Part shown: positions 58,051-64,000 of the stretch, one piece after another | How the letters are laid out: the number at the start of each line of letters is the position of its first letter | Numbering within the stretch: position 1 is the first letter of the stretch | Assembly (NCBI GenBank): GCA_964017045.1 | Contig: OZ024795.1 | Span: 50,826,850-50,890,849 of the forward strand | From: Omphiscola glabra | Taxonomy: Eukaryota; Mollusca; Gastropoda; Lymnaeidae | Length of the DNA stretch: 64,000 nt | Direction: 5' to 3' | Made by a program: the position numbers and the translations under genes | The notes under the pieces: model-generated | Told to the model about the DNA's origin: nothing | Databases searched by the model: none | What the model saw: only the letters and a program-made list of their open reading frames with translations

Positions 58051-58754
58051 TAACAGTGATTGTAGTACACATGAAGACAATAAAATGGGTTTTCATAAAA
58101 TGAAGGCTTTCCAAGTTCTTCCTACTTGACAACACTGAACAAAGACAACCCGTTATTTTGACAGTGTGGTACAATACTTCCTGGGACGATTTGATTGGCC
58201 AATCGGAAAATTTTAATTAAAGGATTACCCAACTGTAACAGCTAAAAAGAATTGGATTTAGAATATATCTATGCCATTGTGTATACAGCGCAATGAGTAA
58301 CTACAAGAGCACACATACACACAAAACAAATCGATCCTGCCACTCAAAGTGTTGAAATAGTCTGCGCTAATAATTAGCGCACCCAGCCAACTTGAGCCTG
58401 CCGCTATGAGAATTGCCACTACCTCCGGCCACTACAGGAATTGCCACCACCTCCGGCAGCACGTTTCAAATTAATTGTGGCCATTCTTTCTCTCATCTTA
58501 AGCGTGTGTAGGTTTGTTAGCGCTGTTGGTTATTTCAGACAAACGATGGATTTATTTCAATTGCGGCTTTTTTGTTGTTTCTCCCATCTATAAAAAAAAC
58601 ACCGTTTTATCCATCGTACGATAGCCTGTCCTTCTCGTGTAGTGGTCGAGGCGGCAGATTAAATGGCTTTCGGCTGCAGGCCCAGAAGCCAAACCCTCGC
58701 TAATTAAAAATGAGTCATAGATTATTTTAAAAAAAAAAATCAAACACTCTATTT
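58051..58754 (-). other. RET intron E2-E3, unique stretch between arrays
   Basis: Short local duplication (CACTAC(C)TCCGGC) at 58418-58462. No exon, RNA gene or transposon recognised. Confidence 0.45.
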
Positions 58755-60050
58755 CTGTAAGAGCCCCAAGATTTTATTTTTGTGTAAGAGCCCCAAGATT
58801 TTATTTTTGTGTAAGAGCCCCAAGATTTTATTTTTGTGTAAGAGCCCCAAGATTTTATTTTTGTGTAAGAGCCCCAAGATTTTATTTTTGTGTAAGAGCC
58901 CCAAGATTTTATTTTTGTGTAAGAGCCCCAAGATTTTATTTTTGTGTAAGAGCCCCAAGATTTTATTTTTGTGTAAGAGCCCCAAGATTTTATTTTTGTG
59001 TAAGAGCCCCAAAATTTTATTTTTGTGTAAGAGCCCCAAGATTTTATTTTTGTGTAAGAGCCCCAAGATTTTATTTTTGTTTAAGAGCCCCAAGATTTTA
59101 TTTTTGTGTAAGAGCCCCAAGATTTTATTTTTGTGTAAGAGCCCCAAGATTTTATTTTTGTGTAAGAGCCCCAAGATTTTATTTTTGTGTAAGAGCCCCA
59201 AGATTTTATTTTTGTGTAAGAGCCCCAAGATTTTATTTTTCTGTAAGAGCCCCGAGATTTTATTTTTCTGTAAGAGCCCCAAGATTTTATTTTTCTGTAA
59301 GAGCCCCAAGATTTTATTTTTCTGTAAGAGCCCCAAGATTTTATTTTTGTGTAAGAGCCCCAAGATTTTATTTTTGTGTAAGAGCCCCAAGATTTTATTT
59401 TTCTGTAAGAGCCCCAAGATTTTATTTTTCTGTAAGAGCCCCGAGATTTTATTTTTCTGTAAGAGCCCCAAGATTTTATTTTTCTGTAAGAGCCCCAAGA
59501 TTTTATTTTTCTGTAAGAGCCCCGAGATTTTATTTTTCTGTAAGAGCCCCAAGATTTTATTTTTCTGTAAGAGCCCCGAGATTTTATTTTTCTGTAAGAG
59601 CCCCAAGATTTTATTTTTCTGTAAGAGCCCCAAGATTTTATTTTTCTGTAAGAGCCCCAAGATTTTATTTTTCTGTAAGAGCCCCAAGATTTTATTTTTC
59701 TGTAAGAGCCCCAAGATTTTATTTTTAGTCTAAGAGCCCCAAGATTTTATTTTTGTGTAAGAGCCCCGAGATTTTATTTTTCTGTAAGAGCCCCAAGATT
59801 TTATTTTTAGTCTAAGAGCCCGAAGATTTTATTTTTGTGTAAGAGCCCCGAGATTTTATTTTTCTGTAAGAGCCCCCAAGATTTTATTTTTTCTATAAGA
59901 GCCCCAAGATTTTATTTTTCTGTAAGAGCCCCAAGAATTTATTTTTCAGTAAGAGCCCCAAGAATTTCTTTTCTGTAAGAGCCCCAAGAATTTCTTTTTC
60001 TGTAAGAGCCACAAGAATTTATTTTTCTGTAAGTGCCCAAAGATTTTATT
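58755..60050 (-). repeat. Minisatellite, 27-bp unit, about 48 copies, with sense AATAAA in nearly every unit
   Basis: In the RET sense direction the unit reads GGGGCTCTTACAGAAAAATA plus AAATCTT. Every regular unit has AATAAA followed by a G/T-rich TCTTGGGGCTCTT. In the part transcribed first (about 59230-60000) most units read TTACAG, like a 3' splice site; in the part transcribed later (58755-59220) they read TTACAC. The right end (59720-60050) is diverged. Low-complexity open frames on both strands are artefacts of the 27-bp period. Confidence 0.95.
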
Positions 60051-60272
60051 TTTCCTCACTGTGGGCAACATTTTTTTGTTTTATGGAATAAAGAATACAA
60101 AAACATTTTAGAAAAAAGTTTTGTTCGATTTAAATTATTATATATTTTATTTTTTGTTAAGGGTGTGTTTGATCCCGTAATCAAGCATTTAACAAGCATC
60201 TGTTTTAATTCCTCGCACAAGCATTGACAACATGCTAACGTATTTTGCCTCCCAGTGCAGTGTTACCTAGAG

Positions 60273-60426
60273 CAGCGGTTCTTAACCTGTGGGGCCTAAG
60301 ACCACCTGAAAACATATATACTCTACAGTTATGAAGCAGAAAGTAAATAATTATGTGGCTGGGGGTCGTCACAAAATGAGAAACTGTATTAAAGGGTCCT
60401 TTCATCAGGAAGGTTGAAAACCACTG
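60273..60426. mobile_element. SPIN-like hAT nonautonomous element
   Basis: It starts CAGCGGTTCTTAACCTGTGG and ends GAAGGTTGAAAACCACTG, with ACAGTTATGAAGCAGAAAGT, TGGGGGTCGTCACAA and TGTATTAAAGGGTC inside. The flanks ACCTAGAG and CCTTAGAG agree at 6 of 8 positions with a TAGAG core. 154 bp. It is a second copy, diverged from the one at 53521. Confidence 0.87.
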
Positions 60427-60867
60427 CCTTAGAGGGACGTCATTAGGGTAGGGCAGGATGGGGCATTTCCCCTCCCCCCTCCACGAATTTGCAGTTTTTG
60501 TTTAAATTGCTATGTACTGTGGTGCCTCCAGTAATAAACAACTTTACAGGCGGACCACGTTTTGGTTTTGCGCCCCACCCCCCGAAATGAAATGACGCCC
60601 CTGGTTACGAACCGTCATATGGTTTGCAAATTAAACAACCGGATATCATTCTTTAGAAGAAAGTCAGAACGTACTCAGCCCTTTTGCCAAATAAGGGAGG
60701 GGTTGGTGGGGTAGTGCGGGGAGAGAGACGGTGGAACGCTCTTGCTCTATGCTGTAACATAATTAGGTCAACACACAGGCTATAATAACAAAAATGATAG
60801 CAGCTATTCTTAAGACACATTCTTGTACTAGGCCATAACCTCGCTTTTCATGGTTAAACTTCGTAAG
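60427..60867 (-). other. RET intron E2-E3, unique stretch
   Basis: CpG-poor AT-rich DNA with C runs at 60471 and 60580. Nothing recognised. Confidence 0.4.
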
Positions 60868-61290
60868 TGATACAGTCTTTGTGAAACCTCGGCCGAGGTA
60901 CAATCGTTGTTAAATCTCAACTGTGGAACAATCTTTGTTAAATCTCACCTGTGGTACAATCTTTGTTAAATCTCACCTGTGGTACAATCTTTGTTAAATA
61001 TCACCCGTGGAACAATCTTTGTTAAATCTCACCTATGGAACAATCTTTGTTAAATCTCACCTGTGGAACAATATTTGTTAAATCTTACCTGTGTTACAAT
61101 CTTTGTTAAATCTCACCTGTGGAACAATCTTTGTTAAATCTCACCTGTGGTACAATCTTTGTTAAACCTCACCTGTGGAACAATCTTTGTTAAGCCTCAC
61201 CTGTGGTCAATCTTTGTTAAATCTCACCTGTGGTACAATCTTTGTTAAACCTCACCTGTGGTACAATCTTTGTTAAACCTCACCTGTGGT
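60868..61290 (-). repeat. 28-bp minisatellite of 5' splice sites, about 15 units including the authentic E2 donor
   Basis: In the RET sense direction each unit is CAGGTGAGATTTAACAAAGA plus TTGTACCA. The first unit overlaps the end of E2 (TGTACCACAG|GTGAGG), so the real donor is part of the array. The word CAG|GTGAG occurs ten times including the authentic site, and one unit has CAG|GTAAG. The others are mutated (CAGTTGAG, CGGGTGAT, TAGGTGAG). The unit length is not divisible by three, and the first in-frame TAA comes ten bases into the intron. Confidence 0.95.
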
Positions 61291-61496
61291 ACAGTCTTGC
61301 GGGCAGATGAAAAAGTCCATCATCTCCAGGTCGCTGCAGAAACCATCTGGACACGTGGTCAGTTCGGGCGAGCACGTGGTGTAGTTGACAGACAATGTCG
61401 GGTCACCCTCTCGCCACTTGCACTCGCCATTGTCGGCACCCAGGCCACAGGACGCATTGCAAGATTTCTTCGTGTTGTGAATTGCGCAGCCTTCCG
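61284..61496 (-). CDS. RET: RET exon E2: first part of the cysteine-rich domain
   Basis: 213 nt, phase 1 at both ends. The acceptor is CAAATTTCTGTACTTCAG and the donor CAG|GTGAGG. After EGCAIHNTKKSCNASCGLGA it has NGECKWREGD, VNYTTCSPELTTCPDGFC and ends FFICPQDCTT. Human RET reads GRCEWRQGD, NFSTCSPSTKTCPDGHC and INICPQDC at these points. Nine cysteines and two N-glycosylation sequons (NAS, NYT) are visible. This domain binds the GFRalpha-ligand complex side in vertebrates; the ligand in molluscs is not shown here. Confidence 0.96.
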
Positions 61497-61772
61497 CTGA
61501 AGTACAGAAATTTGGCAATACACTCACAGCAGCATTTGATGACGTCATACCATTTTGCCAACATCAACATAAAAATCTCAATTCTCTTTACAAGAAAACA
61601 TGTTTATTTGTTTCGTTTTAAATGTTGTAATCTACCCCAACTTTTTATTTATTTTGTGTGTTTTTTTTTTGGTTCCGGAGTGAGAAAACACTATTTACGA
61701 CTCTTGCGACTCCACAAGTTTCTCAAAAAATATATTTTTTTAAGTACCTCTTTTTATATTAGATTTAATATA

Positions 61773-62125
61773 CGGAAAATATACGGACAAACAAAGTATG
61801 AATATGGATGGAGAATACGAACCAACCAAGAATTGTATTGACTACAACAGGATCCCACGCTAGTAGCAGAAATAAATAAAGGGCAGGCTAAGATGGACGG
61901 GACACTTAGAAAGAATGCCAAATGACAAAGGAGTGAAGGGGTGCACCACCAAAACCCAAGAGGAACACGGCTCAGAAGCAGACATAGGCTTAGATGGATG
62001 GTCGATGTGGAGAGGGATCTACATCAGCTGCGAATCCAAGCATGGAAAAGCACTGCTTCATTCAGGTCTCAGTGGAAGGAAGTGGTGAGGCAGGCCAAGG
62101 CCTTCCATGGACTGCAGCGTCACAG
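61773..62125 (+). mobile_element. LINE ORF2 C-terminal fragment, antisense to RET
   Basis: On the plus strand the frames give KYEYGWRIRTNQELY, then MDGTLRKNAK, then SRHRLRWMVDVERDLHQLRI and WKEVVRQAKAFHGL. These are the typical end of LINE reverse-transcriptase proteins (GEWRIRSNxEL, GRPRLRWxDxVExDL, AKALHGL). Stops and frameshifts break it. It sits in the intron between E1 and E2. Confidence 0.8.
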
Positions 62126-62339
62126 TGATGGATGGAAGAATTGGAGACCATCGCTGAGCACCGATTCAGCTGGCGAACACCAGTGTATGAAGGAGTCAAA
62201 CAGGCAGAAAAGGCGAAAAATGAAACCCTTGCAACAAAAAGAGCATTAGATATATATCTTCTTTTTCTTCTTTTGTATCTTAAGGGCCCAAGATCAATGT
62301 ATTTATCATTTTGGCTAATATTTATTTAGAGGTGATTAG

Positions 62340-62540
62340 CGATGTTTCTGTGCCTGGTATTGAAGAGGATATTTCACTGGTTGATCAGCGAAGGTATCGG
62401 GAACTGGGGTTGGAAGGCCTGAGTCAAATCGACGCAAGTGTGTCAAGTGTTGTCACCTCAACTGTTCCTTTTGGAAGCTTGCCCCAGTCCCTGATTGTCT
62501 TTGGCAAGAATAAGCAGTCCCTGTACTGTGTTCTTGGGAG
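62340..62540 (-). mobile_element. Second LINE 3' fragment, minus strand
   Basis: On the minus strand it reads PRTQYRDCLFLPKTIRDWGK then LPKGTVEVTTLDTLAS and a stop at 62424-62426. This is the conserved end of another LINE ORF2 family (YRDSFFPRTIRDWNxLP). About 85 bp of possible 3' UTR follows. Confidence 0.78.
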
Positions 62541-63005
62541 TTGTTGAACCATAGCATTTAAATTGCGTGTAGTAGCATTACATTATTGGCTACTTAATAT
62601 GCTAACTACGAGTGCTACCTGAATATAGAGTTTAACAGCAATTTTTTTTTAAAATTGTCAGAGGAATACATCAAGATATCAACACAAGTCTAAGTTGTGT
62701 ACGGAGTACTCCACTCTCTAGGATTCTGGAAGCTGAGAGAAAAATAGGCGCTTAGAAATTCAACCACGACAAACCAAAAATAATTAAACAAACCTGGGAT
62801 TAATTTTAAAGTGAAGTAGAAGGATCTAAAATAGAGGCTCTAACTTATAGATATATTTTGCATTACCCATAAGGACGACCAAGCAGATATGCAAATGGCT
62901 GTTTAAGTTGAAAAAAAAATGGGGAGGGGAGTAGAAGAAGTATCAGTGAAACAAAAGTGTGCACAGAATACAACTATCCATGTGGTCACATGTCCAGCTA
63001 CTTAC
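62541..63005 (-). other. RET intron E1-E2, 5' part
   Basis: Unique AT-rich sequence, nothing recognised. Confidence 0.4.
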
Positions 63006-63130
63006 TGCAGTTTCTCGGCGCTATGGGTGCCCGACTGTGTATGAGCAGCAAAGCTATCTCAAATTCTTCGGTGGTGCTTCCGTCGACTTTTTTCTTAATT
63101 GTCGCCGTCAGTGACCCGGTGCTTGAAAAG
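63006..63130 (-). CDS. RET: RET exon E1 in this window: end of cadherin-like domain 4
   Basis: 125 nt, phase 2 in, phase 1 out. The acceptor TTCTCTCTTTCCCACAG and the donor TGCA|GTAAGT are both strong. It encodes FSSTGSLTATIKKKVDGSTT followed by EEFEIALLLIHSRAPIAPRN and a cysteine. The alternating hydrophobic strands (SLTATI, FEIALLLI) fit the last beta strands of a cadherin-like fold. The terminal RNC joins E2 to give the NCTEGC start of the cysteine-rich domain (human GCPLSC). Similarity to vertebrate CLD4 is low, so this call relies on phase, position and the cysteine. Confidence 0.82.
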
Positions 63131-63204
63131 CTGTGGGAAAGAGAGAACTACACGTCCTGCGTTCACGTACATGAACAATAATGGCTAACTACCCTGAGAA
63201 GACC

Positions 63205-63455
63205 GCGATCACGTGGCAACAAGTCACAGTCAAGCAGATCACGCGGCGACACGTCACAGTCAAGCAGGTTACGCGGCAACACGTCACAGTCAAGCTGATC
63301 ACGCGGCAACAAGTCATGGTCAAGCAGATGACGTGGCAACGAGTCACAGACAAGCAGATCACGTGGCAACACGTCACAGTCAAGCAGATCACGTGGCAAC
63401 AAGTCACAGACAAGCAGATCACGCGGCAACAAGTCACAGACAAGCAGATCTTATA
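63205..63455. repeat. Minisatellite, 30-bp unit, 8 copies, some with CACGTG
   Basis: CAGATCACGCGGCAACAAGT plus CACAGACAAG with variants. Three units carry the palindrome CACGTG, others CACGCG. It starts about 75 bp before the E1 acceptor, in the upstream intron. Confidence 0.92.
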
Positions 63456-64000
63456 TTACAGATGGACCATGAAAAACTACTATGTCTTACATTACAGATG
63501 GACCATGAAAAACTACTGTGTCTTACATTACAGATGGACCATGAAAAACTACTGTGTCTTACATTACAGATGGACCATGAAAAACTACTGTGTCTTACAT
63601 TACAGATGGACCATGAAAAACTACTGTGTCTTATATTACAGATGGACCATGAAAAACTACTGTGTCTTACATTACAGATGGACCATGAAAAACTACTGTG
63701 TCTTACATTACAGATGGACCATGAAAAACTACTGTGTCTTACATTACAGATGGATCATGAAAAACTACAATGTCTTACATTACAGATGGACCATGAAACA
63801 CTACTATGTCTTACTTTACAGATGGACCATGAAACACTACTATGTCTTACACAAGAGATGGACCATGAAACACTAATGTGTCTTACATTACAGATGGATC
63901 ATGAAACACTACTATGTCTTACATAACAGATGGACCATGAAACACTACTATGTCTTACATAACAGATGGACCATGAAACACTAATATGTCTTACATTACA
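63456..64000. repeat. Minisatellite, 36-bp unit, about 15 copies, runs off the window
   Basis: ATTACAGATGGACCATGAAA plus AACTACTGTGTCTTAC repeats every 36 bp; the right half has AACACTACTATG variants. It continues past position 64000, so its size is unknown. Confidence 0.94.

Larger units (their letters stand above)
24618..63130 (-). other. RET: RET receptor tyrosine kinase gene, 3' part, 14 exons (E1-E14)
   Basis: RET is the single-pass receptor tyrosine kinase that in vertebrates signals for GDNF-family ligands with GFRalpha co-receptors. Here fourteen exons join without a frame break into 668 residues. They cover the end of the fourth cadherin-like domain, the cysteine-rich domain, the transmembrane helix, the juxtamembrane region, the complete kinase and the tail. 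The diagnostic features are the RET-specific cysteine pattern (CKWREGD, CPDGFC, CPQDC, CWC...CRC, CSPSC before the membrane) and the kinase ([36 protein letters not shown]). The N-terminal exons and promoter lie beyond position 64000. Introns are unusually rich in minisatellites and carry several transposon relics. A true ortholog, rather than another kinase, is supported by both halves of the protein. Confidence 0.96.

Noticed and set aside
58749..59733. Open frames of more than 300 codons on both strands (KNKILGLLQ- and CKSPKILFL-type repeats)
   Set aside because: Result of a 27-bp unit without stops in two frames; low-complexity and inside a RET intron.

Overview
This window is nuclear DNA of an animal, most likely a gastropod mollusc. 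It is AT-rich, coding sequence is split into short exons with consensus GT/AG boundaries, and there is no bacterial-style gene density. It carries 3' ends of non-LTR retrotransposons and hAT-type DNA transposon relics, including SPIN-like elements, a family reported from a pond snail. The species call is inference. The window is also packed with tandem repeats: adding my intervals gives about 27 kb, or roughly 42% of the sequence.

The main gene is an ortholog of the receptor tyrosine kinase RET on the minus strand. I place fourteen exons between 63130 and 24911 (2008 nt, 668 residues plus stop, open reading frame kept across every junction). They encode the end of the last cadherin-like domain, the cysteine-rich domain, the transmembrane and juxtamembrane segments, the whole kinase domain and the C-terminal tail with its stop codon. 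The signal peptide, most of the cadherin-like ectodomain and the promoter lie beyond the right edge. Kinase exon lengths (148, 108, 224, 123, 71, 41+97, 100 nt) match the vertebrate RET exons as I recall them, apart from nine extra bases in the kinase-insert exon and one extra intron.

Layout: 1-5200 holds a foldback element, a LINE 3' end and two candidate terminal exons of an unidentified plus-strand gene. From 5200 to 24400 there is mostly intergenic sequence with minisatellites (49, 39, 68, 32, 25, 20, 34, 33, 14, 45 and 15 bp units), a LINE fragment and a U2 snRNA-like fragment. From 24600 to 63130 lies the RET locus, with introns largely made of minisatellites. From 63200 to 64000 there are two more arrays inside the next upstream intron.

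The most striking structure is the intron after exon E2. The authentic 5' splice site is the first unit of a 28-bp tandem array, so CAG|GTGAG occurs ten times in a row. About 900 nt further into the intron comes an array of about 48 copies of a 27-bp unit, each with a sense-strand AATAAA hexamer, and many also carry a 3' splice-site-like TTACAG just before it. Joining E2 to such a unit would give two codons and a stop, that is, a potential soluble RET ectodomain. This is a hypothesis that long-read RNA data could settle. Several other introns also have minisatellites starting within a few bases of the 5' splice site.
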